Positions 13,301-24,000 of a DNA stretch of 64,000 nucleotides are shown here, one piece after another. The translations under genes were made by a program, and so were the position numbers. This stretch comes from Gymnorhina tibicen (lineage: Eukaryota; Chordata; Aves; Passeriformes; Artamidae), in assembly GCA_013399875.1 (NCBI GenBank), contig VXAZ01006893.1:162690-226689 (forward strand), given 5' to 3'. Numbering within the stretch: position 1 is the first letter of the stretch; each line of letters opens with the position of its first letter. A model generated the notes under the pieces. That model saw nothing but the letters and a program-made list of their open reading frames with translations. It did not search any database and was not told where the DNA came from.

Positions 13301-14819
13301 AAGTCATGTACTCGGGCTGTTCAGTATTTACCGTTCAGTATTTCTTTAGGTATGTCTTCAGCTGACAGAGCATGAAGCTCTACCTCAGAGCTCAGCTCTT
13401 AAGCAGACTCACTGAACTGTAAGTAAAGTGGATGCTGCAGCTATGCAAAACATGAAATTATTGGGTCGTCTACCCAGGGCTGTTAAATAACATGCTAAGA
13501 AGCAAGCACAGCATCTTACATATAGAGTGACGATTCATCTGCAAAAATAAACAAACAAAATAAAATCTGACAAGACATAACCCAAACAGGAGAGCAATAA
13601 TCTCATCCTAGGATTTTATAAAAGAAGTACAACAGCTGCTCTGCTAGAGCATGTCCCGTGGTGTTTGCTAAATAGCATGTGTGGATATAATCAATTGCTC
13701 ATTAGAGATGCCACACACGACACAGATACAAACAGTCATGCCATTACTGATTTACCCTTGACCCCGTGCTGTTATAAGGAATGAGGTACAAGACCACAAG
13801 AGCTAGAGAGTAATTTTTCCTGTTCCCTGTGGGAAAACTTCTTCACCACTTGCAATTATTGTTCAGGAAGGCACAAGCCTGCTACATCTCAGACTTAGAC
13901 TACATGTACCTTTGGAGGTGTTGACTCTATACTGTGAGATCTCTCAAAGTAACCTCCATCAGTACTGGGAAAGGCTCTCCCACGAGCTCACTGCAGTCAG
14001 GAAGCTGAGAGAAGCCTCTCTGCTGTACCTCCTGCAACTGCTGCAAGTCATCCCATGTCTGTAGGGCAACAAGTGTCTCTAAATCAGGTGCTTTTGAAGA
14101 GACTCCCTACATTCTCCACCTGCTCTGTGAGGCTTTTCATCACATCACAGGTGTGAGATGAATAATTTCTATTGATTAAGCTGTACCAGAAAATATGTCA
14201 TAGGAGAACAAGGTGTATTTCAGCTGCTAATCTGCATCCAGTCCACAGGAGTAAGTCTGATACAAACCTCTCCAACATGCAGTGCATGTGGAGACCGGGT
14301 TCTCTGCATCTGCAGTTTCCCTTTCAGACCCGCTCCCTCTGAGCAGCGCTGCTCAGCTCATGCAGGCACAGCCCATGACATCCCACCTGGCTCTGCTGTG
14401 TGCTTCTCTGAGAGACACACTGATTCACGCTAGGGATGGAGCAGCAACAGCGACGTTCAGCACGTCCTGTTGATGTCTATTCACCCTGACAGCTAAAGTG
14501 GTGCCAATAATGATACTTGCAGCAGGCACGAATTATGGTAGGTGCTGTATACAAACAGCATGCCCTAGTTCTTCGCAAATGACCCTTGGACTCCTCCCTG
14601 CTCCTTCATGCAGACAGAAGCCTGTCCCATTAGGTCACAGCGGTGAGGACGAGGAGACGGGGGTGCATGTGAGTGCACTGTGCAGTCCTTCCAAATGTCT
14701 CCACTCCTGCTGTGAGAGCGGGGATGGGTACCCTGTTCTTTGGCGATTTCACTGGGTCTTTCACCACGAGTATTTTTTTTTCTTGAATAAGCCAACCCTC
14801 GGTTGTGAGAGAGCACAGG
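1311..14819. other. Intergenic stretch, no gene recognised
   Basis: This is AT-leaning sequence with only short chance reading frames on either strand. It holds T/G-rich low-complexity tracts near 1,933-2,012 and 6,153-6,221, an ATT run at 10,800-10,816, an AAC/AAT run at 12,533-12,577 and a 21-base-period duplication at 8,951-8,988. I see no recognisable exon, RNA gene or transposon protein. By synteny it should lie between TMEM174 and FOXD1, so regulatory elements are possible but cannot be called by eye. Confidence 0.6.
12533..12577. repeat. AAC/AAT-type simple repeat
   Basis: Interspersed AAT and AAC triplets, forming a compound trinucleotide microsatellite. Confidence 0.85.
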
Positions 14820-15620
14820 ACACTTTTCATCTCTAGTATTCGTAGCAAAAGACAAAAGCTTCGGCTCCCCGGGCTCAAACGCCGGGTGTCTCACAACGAA
14901 GGCCCGCTTACAAAGTGTCGGCTCTGCACTTCTGACACCGGTCGAGTCAGTGGGGGAACAGATCTCCTTGAACCCACACAGTTTTAACCCGGGCGGGTGA
15001 GGAGAGCAGGGGACTGGCGGCGCCTGCGGAGCTGCCGCGCTGGCACAGGATCTCCACGGCCGCGGCTGCGCCCGGGCAGCCCCGGCGCCCTCTGGCGCTG
15101 CCGGCGCGGCGAGACAGCCGGGCACACACCGCTCCGCCCGGGGGGAGCCCCTCGGCCGTGGTCCAGCTGGGACACGGCCCCGCGGGAGCGGGGGCTCGGG
15201 CTCCACGCGGGATGGAGGCTGCAGCATCCTCCCTGCGGGGAGGGGCCGCCGCGCTGAGGGCCTGCCGTGTGCGTCACTAGGGCTCTCTGGAGAGGAACGA
15301 GCCCTACTTACAGGTTTATTTCTTTTCCCGGAGACCCAGATTTCCTAAATCCCGATTCAGTTTAAAAATAGCTCTTCGAAGGATTTCAGCGCCCCCGCCC
15401 GTGCGTGGCCTGCGCTGGGGAGCATCACTCGCGCGGGAGCACCCTTGTCAGGAACGGGAACAGCTGGTGAAATTCGGCTGCTACGGGAAAGCGCTGCTAA
15501 AGCACAGCAAACCGAACCGTGCCTGGTGTACTCCCGTACTCACTCGCAGATAAGGCAGCGCCGGTGTTAAAAAGCAGACTTCGGATTTAATCTGAGAAGA
15601 AATTCGCACGCTGCAGCATG
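14820..15620. promoter_or_regulatory. Orphan CpG island
   Basis: GC content and CpG frequency rise sharply here compared with the AT-rich flanks, with runs such as CGGCGCGG, CCGCGGCC and several CGCG. A CRE-like TGCGTCA lies near 15,270. A 220-codon minus-strand frame (14,565-15,227) crosses the island, but it is Pro/Ala/Arg-rich and unlike any known protein. Its length is expected from GC-rich sequence. The island sits about 3.6 kb beyond the 3' end of TMEM174, so it is not that gene's promoter. It could drive a non-coding RNA or act as a distal element. Confidence 0.6.
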
Positions 15621-18052
15621 TGGCATTCAGTGTCTGGAAATAGCTCCTTGATCTTAGAGAAGCTCTGTGCGGAGTTTTTACTGAAATGAATAGATCATGC
15701 TCAGTTTCATATCAAAAGACGTGGCTCCACTGGTTTTATATGTTAATCAGTTTATAATCAAAATCTTATAAATAGAGTTATACTAGGAAAAATCCCAAGA
15801 ACCCATGCAGGGTTACATAGCTGAAAATACCTACGACATTCTGCCACTATGACTAGAATGCAAGACACCTTAAACTATTAAAACCCCAGTATTCTGCAGG
15901 TCTGCCTTAGCATTGCAGGCAATGTGGAAGAATGCAATTTTGCTTAAAGAGCGCCATCTTAAATTAAAAGTGGATTGAACAAAATCTCAAATACAGTCTT
16001 CCAGGTGCTTTGTGGAGTTACACCAGTATAATCTAGGGTTGTGACAGTTCACCTTGGTTGAAGACTTGGCCAAAAAGGTTTGTTCTTTCACTCATCATAG
16101 TGCAGAAAGAATTCTTAATGCTAAGAAGTGAATTCATGTGATGGTTACATCCTAGTAAAAAACAAAAAACCCAGACCCAAAATCCAAACAAACAAAGGAA
16201 ACACACATGCCCCAACAACCCCCCAAACCCTAAAGTTAAAAAGACTGTTAAAACAGAAAAAAAAGCATGAAAGTAGAAGGTAGAAGGAAGAGAAGGAAGA
16301 AAAAGCCGTTATAGAACTTGTTTCTGTTCTTAAAATTGATGATCAGCACTCAGTACAGCAAGGAAATGTCATCACCCTGGAGTGTTGAGCATGAAAAGAC
16401 TCCCACAGAATTCAGGCAGAATTCATCTGATGGGTCAAGATCATTTCAATATGTTGCTATTTAAACTTAATATTCAATCTTGTTATTAATCTTCTCTTTA
16501 AAGGGCTCTTTCAATTCTTTTCAATGAATACAGTGTCCCTAGAAGTAAACTTTAAAATCAATATGGAGTCTACAGTGCAACCTTCTGAGTTTTCTTATAT
16601 TTACTCTGCCAGTATGATTTGATATAATAAAAATAAAGATATGATTACCTCATGAAACTTATGGTGGGGGGTGGGGGGGGGGGGGGGGAGCGAGGAGGGA
16701 AGAGAAGCAGGAAAAAGCTATGGTGTCTGACTGAAGGAATTTTCTTGTTGTGGGGGAGGGTGACTGGGCAGAAATTTTGACCCTAGTCCTGCAATTGGAT
16801 CCATCAAGCTTGACCTCTGTGCTACTGCAGTGCTTACTGGAGTCAGCAGAACTAAGTGCTAAGTGCAGGGCTCTGTCCATGTGGAACTAACTGGGGATTT
16901 GGGACCTTCCAGTTTCCTGCTGTGGAGGGAGGATGAGTTCACCTCTGTGTAAATTCAGAAAAGGAGCAAGACACTTCCATAAGAGAAACTTGCATTTATT
17001 TTTAGATCTTCTGTTCTCTCACTCAATCCCACAGAGGTCATGCTGAACACAGCATGCCTCCCCTTCTCCAACTACATGTGCCTCCCCTCTCCAAATACCT
17101 GCTAGCACCAGGCCATTGCTGCTGAAAAACAGTGTGTCCCATATTTCTATAATGACAAAAACCTCACAAAAAGTTTGCAGTCACTGTTCAGTAGCTGCTG
17201 CTGCAGTTGCTAATCCAGCTTTGAGTCTGTTTAAATGTTATGTCCTAAATATGACCTCTGCCAATGTCTTGTCCATCAGTGTGGAGCACAGAGGTTGTTT
17301 TGTGACCCCCACAAATGCTTTGTTCCTTGGCAACCTCTAAGTATACAGGACAAGGAGGTGTGCACCTGCAGGTCCATGCAGCTGGACAATGTTCTGAATG
17401 CACATCGCCATCCAGAGTTATGTCTTCTGATTGCTAGAGGAGCTGCAAGGAAACTCCGAGACTTCCAGCTGTCAGGTACATCAGGTTGGTGTGAAACTGT
17501 CTGTGCTCAAATGCCAAACTTCTCCAGCCCCTAGGAATAGGATCAATCACAAATGGATGACATCTGGCAAGAGCTGAGACAGCTGTTGACAAGTGTTGAC
17601 AAGTAAGAGAAAGTTGATGCCTTCCACAATGGACACCTGCTTTGAGCTGTGCCAGGCCAGCAGACTGACCCGCAGGCACAACAGCAGTGCACCGCTTGGT
17701 TACTCTGGACAGTGACCATTGCCCTCTGGAGTGTTTTGTGTGGTGCCCACTCCAGCAGGTGAGAGCTAAGATCTGCTTTTTGTTTGAGCCCTCTGAGGGA
17801 GAAAGCAAACCTAATGGGATCATCATAGGGAAATACTGGCTTGTCCAGCTCTGCCGTACTTCCAGGCACATTCAAAAGCAGAAGCTGAAATACATGTGGA
17901 AAAACAAAATAAAAATGTAGGGACTCACAGCATTGTCATTTCTCTGGGGTTTAAAAAGCTCCTGAGCAAAGCTTTTTTGGATCTTCATTCTGGATTACAA
18001 AATTTTGGAGCTAATACACTTCATCCTTTGTTAAATACAGCTGTAAATGCAT
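15621..18052. other. Intergenic stretch, no gene recognised
   Basis: AT-rich sequence with the 16-G run at 16,673-16,688 as its only striking element. A 145-codon minus-strand frame (17,434-17,871) has no recognisable domain and overlaps another open frame, so I treat it as chance. Confidence 0.55.
16663..16688 (+). repeat. Poly-G tract
   Basis: A six-G run (16,666-16,671), one T, then sixteen consecutive G (16,673-16,688). Such a tract can form a G-quadruplex and is also a common place for length errors in assembly. Confidence 0.9.
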
Positions 18053-18196
18053 TTCACAGAATCACAGAATACTGTTAATTGGAAGGGGCCCACAAGGATC
18101 ATCAAGCCCAAATCTTAAGTGAATGGCCCATACAGGGATCAAACCCACAATCTTGGGTTGTTCAGCAACACCATTCTCTGAACAAATGAGCTAATC
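18053..18196 (-). mobile_element. tRNA-Ile-derived SINE with CR1 tail (TguSINE1-like)
   Basis: Read on the minus strand, the element starts with a tRNA-like head with a degenerate A box and a clear B box (GGGTTTGATCCC, plus-strand 18,135-18,146). The order of segments is that of tRNA-Ile. It ends in a CR1-like 3' tail whose plus-strand copy reads TCACAGAATCACAGAAT at 18,054-18,070. A tRNA-Ile head joined to a CR1 tail is the design of TguSINE1, a SINE known from passerine birds and mobilised by CR1. The copy is diverged, so it is probably old. Confidence 0.75.
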
Positions 18197-19243
18197 TCAA
18201 ATTGTTGTGGATTCAATGCATGGAACCAACCTGAACTTGAGCAAGAACGTTCACCACAGCCCACAGTTGTCTAGATACACTGGGGGCAGCCAAGATACAC
18301 TGCAGCCTGGGTTGTGTGCCTAAGACCCACATTCAAATAAAAAAGGACCTCAGAGGTGTTCCACCACAGCCCTCCCAGAGAGTGGGGGTGCAGCAGCTGT
18401 GACACTCAAAGTCCTTAACAGTGCTAGGATCACACACCCGTGTCGAGGCTTCAGAAAGATGCCATTTTCTTTAGTGACATTAACCTAGTAGTTATTAGGA
18501 CTCCTGGTGGGAGACCATACTTTGCCTCCCATCAGGCAGGGAAGGGAACTGAATTTAACATATGCAGGATCTCTTAGAGATCTATGTAAAACTGGGCAGA
18601 AGTCACTATTTGTTTTCTCTGTTCTGAGATGCTCTGGCTCAAGCAGGGTTGTGCAACAGGACTGGGTTGTACAGGTAAACCAAGCAGAGGAAGTCTAATA
18701 TGTAGACTGGACTTATTAATGAGTAAGCTAGTCTAAAGAATCAGACAAAATTAAGACATAATATGCACTTTCATGGATCAGACACTTGAGCACTTTCGAA
18801 GTTTCCCAAGCAATCAAGAACGAAAATACATCAAGAAAAAATCAAGTGTTTTCTAAAGATGCTGAATGTCCACGAACAATCACGATCTTCCACAAACATC
18901 TTGTGCATTCACAGTTCACACTGGTTTCAGCAAGCCTGAAAATTAAACTTCTTGTTGGGGAATCCTAATATGGATTTAGATCCTTGATTTTAATAGTTTT
19001 TCTACTAATAGTTTTGCTATTAAATAATTAATAGCTCTGCTATTAAGATGCATCACAAAGGGCTAATGAACTTTGACAGAGAAAAAGGAAGGGATCAGTT
19101 AAGTATCTTCAGTGATACTGAACTGTGTGTCAATACCAAGATCTCGCTCACACTGTCTTATCACACAAGTGTTTAAAGAAAAGATTTTTTCTTGGATTCT
19201 TGCTGGCATCTCTTAGGATTGTTGTCTCTTGTCTGTGATGATT
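18197..19243. other. TMEM174 3' UTR and downstream flank
   Basis: Sequence below the TMEM174 stop codon. A minus-strand ATTAAA (plus-strand TTTAAT at 18,989-18,994) lies about 250 bases past the stop and is a plausible polyadenylation signal. I see no other gene here. Confidence 0.4.
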
Positions 19244-19346
19244 TTATGAAGACAGAGGGTATATTTCCTCATAACGTGGAGGGGACAAGTTATTAAGGGC
19301 ATAGTCTTCCAGCAGTCCTTCTGGCTCATCAGAACTGTCTTCTGAC
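19244..19346 (-). CDS. TMEM174: TMEM174 coding exon 2 (C-terminus)
   Basis: Acceptor TTTTCAG|GTCAG; translation continues in phase as SEDSSDEPEG and ends PPRYEEIYPLSS-stop. The ending parallels the human PPPYEEIY C-terminus, which confirms the join. Confidence 0.92.
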
Positions 19347-20923
19347 CTGAAAAGAGGAAGAGGAGCAGATGCAAAAAGAATTTACCAAACACAGAGCATG
19401 CAAGTAATTTCAGTGCTTCGTCCTGCCAGCCTTATCTGGGCAAAGTACTCCCTGGCTTCTCGATAAAATGCTATGAGATGAAGTTTTACTGAGATTCAGC
19501 TGTTTCCTGTGTTTTTTCCACGAAGTTTAAAAGTGTCAGGAGGTGACCTTTGTCTTCACCCTGCCTATGCCTGTCACCCATATTGCTGAGGACAATGGGT
19601 CAGTCAGCAGTTTTTCAAACAGATTTTGATAAATGAACTAACAGTGACTTGTTCTGTAGAAAGGATATAATTATGAGTAATTCCTATCATTACAATATTT
19701 TTTTCCTTAGAGGAAAGAACTATATAAAATTATTTCGTGTACAATTTGAGCAGCTCCAAACTGCTGTGCAACATCAGAGATCTTGTTTATGCCTCAAAAC
19801 TATGAAAAGAGGAAGGGCTGGAAGGTTGTTACAGTGGGAGAGGATATACAGTGGGACCAGGCATATTCAGGAGGGACAGCATTTGGTACCAGACTGATTC
19901 TTGCATTGTTGCAGAAATGCTGTTTGTGCGCTGACTCATGTGCTGTGATTGTGTTTGAGTAGAAGCCTCTGGCTGTACACATAATAACCTAAAGGTGGTA
20001 AGATAAGCATAAAAAAACCTCCACAAACAGGAGCATATATATCTTAAAAAGTAACAAGACATTTAGTTGACTGAAAATTGAAAGGCATTTATAAGTGAAT
20101 TTAAATTGCATAAAAACACTTTCCAGGAAAAGTATGTTTCCTTACTCAAGAAAAATTCCTAACAAAGACAAAAAAAGTCTGAGGAAGGATAATACCCTAA
20201 ACTAGCTGTAGCTTCCTATGAAACCATACATAGTACTTAAAATATTCAGAAGCCTGTGTCTAAACATACTAAGGCATTTCAGAAGATGTACCTCTGATTC
20301 CTGGTATTCTCTGCAGGATAAGTAGAGCAGTTCTCATCTCCAGTAAAAGCCAGGTTATCCAGGGCGTAGGCAGGGCAGAAGTGAGGAGAACCCGGGCTGA
20401 GAACCAGCGAGGTGCTGGGGGAAACGGCACCGCAGCAGCTGAGCGCTGGGTGAAGGCAGCCAGGACTCACAGCAGCGCCTTCCTGGGATGGGTACGGTGG
20501 AGGGATGTACTGCACCACTGTGGCACCGTGGAAAGTTATAGGCTGGTTAATGCCGGTGAAGACAAAGGACTGTCCGCTTGCAGTCTGGTCAAGTTCCGAC
20601 GTATTTTCCTCTCTTTCTTTACAGGGCTTGCACGTAAGCATGTTAAATTTACAAACAGCAATCAGAATAAAAGTCACCCCAACAGACAGCAGAATAGGCC
20701 CTAGTAACTGAGTCCACTCCAGGTGAGTAATGCCATCATATTTTATCCATCCCATCACAGTGAAAGTGATCCCCACCAGTCCCAAAAACACACCTGAAAA
20801 GAGCAGGGTGGTGCCAGCTTTATCCCCATCTGACACCAGGGCATCAGATCTGTTTGGCTGATAAGGAGTGACAGAAAAGACATTCAAGGAGAAATCTTCT
20901 ACATTGTTGTTGTTTTGCTCCAT
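19244..20923 (-). CDS. TMEM174: Transmembrane protein 174 (two coding exons)
   Basis: A small membrane protein, known in mammals chiefly from kidney proximal tubule, where it has been linked to the phosphate transporter NPT2A. Coding parts are 20,292-20,923 and 19,244-19,346, giving 632+103 = 735 nt and 244 aa; the human protein is about 243 aa. The start MEQ, the block DKAG..LLFSG, and the stretch FVFTGINQPITFHGATVVQY all match the family. Two membrane helices lie at about residues 38-60 and 72-91. The long C-terminal tail carries PPPY and ends PPRYEEIY, so it has two PPxY motifs for WW-domain proteins. The single intron (945 bp) has a GT donor and an AG acceptor behind CTCCTCTTCCTCTTTTCAG, and splits an Arg codon. 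The uninterrupted first-exon frame runs on into the intron as YIF-stop, which is not the true end. I am confident in the identity. Confidence 0.95.
20292..20923 (-). CDS. TMEM174: TMEM174 coding exon 1
   Basis: Holds the start codon, both membrane helices and the first PPxY motif. The donor reads CAGAG|GTACAT on the minus strand and leaves phase 2. Confidence 0.93.
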
Positions 20924-21040
20924 TACTGAGTATCTTCTCCCTCAGGAGAAAGGGGGCTTGTAAAGGACTTGGCAGAGCATTTAAAGTCGAAGGTTCAGGT
21001 TAGTTATACAAGAACTTTGTGTGTGTATGGTTAACAGAGT
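20924..21040 (-). promoter_or_regulatory. Candidate TMEM174 core promoter
   Basis: A TATA-like TTTAAA (plus-strand 20,980-20,985) lies 57 bases upstream of the TMEM174 ATG, and a GGTTAAC half-site of HNF1 type lies near 21,029. There is no CpG island here. A TATA-like, HNF1-type promoter would suit a kidney-restricted gene, but these are short motifs and the call is inference. Confidence 0.25.
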
Positions 21041-24000
21041 CCATCATGTGAAAGAATAAACTTTGTTTGGAAGAATAAAGGTCTGGGAAGTGAAGCCTGA
21101 AGCCATCACTAAAGATTTCTTGAATTACCACCATCACTTCCGAAATGGCTTCACCCCCGCATGGCTGCCTGTCTCTTTGTGTTTCTTCTTCTTTAATTTA
21201 GCACCCATGATACTGTGCCCATTCTGGATAGAAGAAAAAGCAATCTGGAGCTATCACAGCTTTTCTTTGGCCCCAGCTAGCTGATGCATCTAACATATGG
21301 ACAGCATATGTTTAGTCAACAGCGGTGAGGAGATCCTTGCTCTCCACTTCCTGCTCCATTTTCTGCAGGAAAATTCCACATGGCCATTGCTAGGAATGCT
21401 TTTCCATGCTCTGAAGCATGACACCTATAGTCATGCCTGGACCTCTGTTGCAGCTCATTTTGCAGTTCATGGTTCAAAAAAATATCAAAGTAGGCCTTCT
21501 GATATTTTTCTGGGACAACCACTAGGTGAGCAGGAGGGTAAGTGGCAACAGGATGGTGAGCACTGACCAGCCTGGGAGAGCTGTTGGCTGTGGGAGAAAC
21601 ATTATTTCAGACCAGCCAAAGCTTTCTAGCTGGTTGAAGGTAGCATAATTACCCTGTAATTTTCCCTTAATTGTGGGCATTTTTTGTTGTGGGGTTTCCA
21701 CATCTTCTTTAAGATTTATACAGAATAATGCCCAAATACCCTGAATTGCATATCACTGCAGGAATGAGAAAGCACCTCCTGTAATGCTAAACTTGACAGA
21801 GCGAGGAATCTTATCCTGTACTCAAAAGTACCTTCTCCATATCACAATGAATTGTTCTGCTGAACTTACGTCTCATATATTAAACAGACTATTAAACAGA
21901 TTATTGAATTTTGAGCTTTTCTGTTTCCTAACAGTTTCAGGCTAAAGTAATTGCTGTTGGAGTGTTCTGGTGGAATGTTTTTGTATAATTCCTTAAGGAG
22001 GAAAAATCTCCAACTACTGTGTCTGTTTTGACTACCATGGCAGGGTACTACACACAGGATAGTCATTACTGCTCAGGCAGTAGAACACATAATGCTATTT
22101 CCTGCTACCAGCAGCTCTGGGGAAGCAAGCTTATCCTGAGATTTATAAGATTAAAAATAGCTCTAGAACTAGAAAATTCACCTTTCAGACAGCTTCTTCA
22201 AAGTCAGTAAAAGTGCCTTTAGTCTACTGTGCATTCACATCACACAGTGTGACAACAGGTCTCTTCTGGAAAGGGCTACTCACCAAATTTGGCACCTTCA
22301 GAACTGATGCTGAATGCAATTGCAGATCTTTCTCATTTTTTAGCACATAGACCTTGAGGAATATTAGTGCTGGATTCCTTAAAAAAACAGCTGTGAAGTT
22401 TCCAAACTCAGCATTATTAAGTCGCTCCTATTACCCAGGGTGTCAACAAATTTTCTGACAAATACACTCAAGATCAGCCTATCCCACAATACTAAGTCTG
22501 GTCAGGATTCTCTGCACCTCTTGAGCAAAGAGATCAGTCTTGCAATGCAGTGGTTTTGTATGATGACAACTAAACTAGAAAGTGCTGAAATACTAGATAA
22601 ACTGTCCTTGTACTGGTAATTATAGCCAAAGTCTAAGTTACCTTCAACCTTACATTTCTTAAACTTGCTGGAATGAACTGTTATGCTCATTACAAGTCAG
22701 GTTTTTCCATACCATGAATCATTCTTGCCACTGCTGAATCTTTCAGGCCTTCCAACATCCTTTTAAAAGCAGCAGTATATTATAAGAACTGTCTAGCTAA
22801 TAGTTTATACAGATGTAGTGTCACCTTTGCTCCTTTCAGTCATTCAAGAACTCTGCAACTGCTATTTGCAATGGGATCATGCTGGAGCACTTCCTCAATC
22901 CTATGGAATGGTCCTTAGACCCTGCCAGGAACAGTATTTTCCAAGTTGTGTTGTGTCATCCTGTGGCTGTCTCTTTGCCTCTGGTCTAGGACATGACTTT
23001 ATGATTGTTGAGCAAGTGCACAGCAGCGCTGGAGAACACAGGCTTCTTTTATTCTTTCCAAAGCTACATGCCACTTGAACTTTTAAAACAGGATGGAAAA
23101 TACTCTTCATTTGGTGTGCTAGGATCTACATTAAAATTACTCCTTTCCCTGTAAACTGTCCCCTCTTTGTAAGACAGTTTCCTCTATGCCTCCCCATATT
23201 TCTCCAATTATTTGCCCAGAGAGTGGTAATGCTGCCATCAGGCAGCTGTCAAGGTCTTAAGAGATTACTGGATCACACTGATTTTTTTAAGACCATTGGC
23301 TTTTCTTTGCCAATAAGTGTATGTTTTGGGGACTCACTTAAAAATGCTGATTTACTAAATACATCCCTTTTACCTGGTATGACTCCTAAGCAAAAGAGTT
23401 TTGTGAAAACAAGGAAAATTGGTCAGAGTGAGGTTTTTCAGAATGAGTACTGTTTTCAAATCTCACTACAGTTTTGTTCTCATCTGGTTCAGATCTTACC
23501 CTTGAACACAAGCATGGCTTTACTTTCTGTTCCTGCACCTAATTTTCCACTATCAATGCAGACCTGCCCTGCAGTGCTTGCTGCTGGAAGCAGGTGCTCT
23601 GCACCCCCTCAGTTCTCTAACCTGTTTCAAGAGTCATCCTCGTGAACACTGACCATCACTTAGGTGTGTAAGTAAGGCCATCACTTAACCCTTTTTTCTT
23701 CTCCTTATGTTACCTATTTTTATATAGTTGTTCACATTATCAGCCTGTTGTAGTAAGGTTTTATTTTCTTACAAGCCAGTAACATAAGCAGGGACTTAGT
23801 CAAAGAACACACAAAAGAAGCTGCACAACACACAGTATTGCACATTGATAACCTTTAAAATGAGTAAGTACAAATTATCACTCCATAGTGAAACATTCAA
23901 TTGTATGGAGATTAAGGAGCCAATGATTTGACTTAGTGGGACCGTTTCCTAGAGAAAGGTAACTGCACATGGCATCTTTAGTGGAAAACATGAATTATGC

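Noticed and set aside
14565..15227. 220-codon minus-strand frame
   Set aside because: It lies in a CpG island where stops are rare, is Pro/Ala/Arg-rich, changes composition half-way and matches no known protein.
17434..17875. Overlapping minus-strand frames of 145 and 110 codons
   Set aside because: Two frames open over the same bases with no recognisable protein. Treated as chance.
18123..18194. Possible genuine tRNA-Ile gene
   Set aside because: The head is degraded, cannot form a sound cloverleaf, and is fused to a CR1 tail, so it is a SINE.
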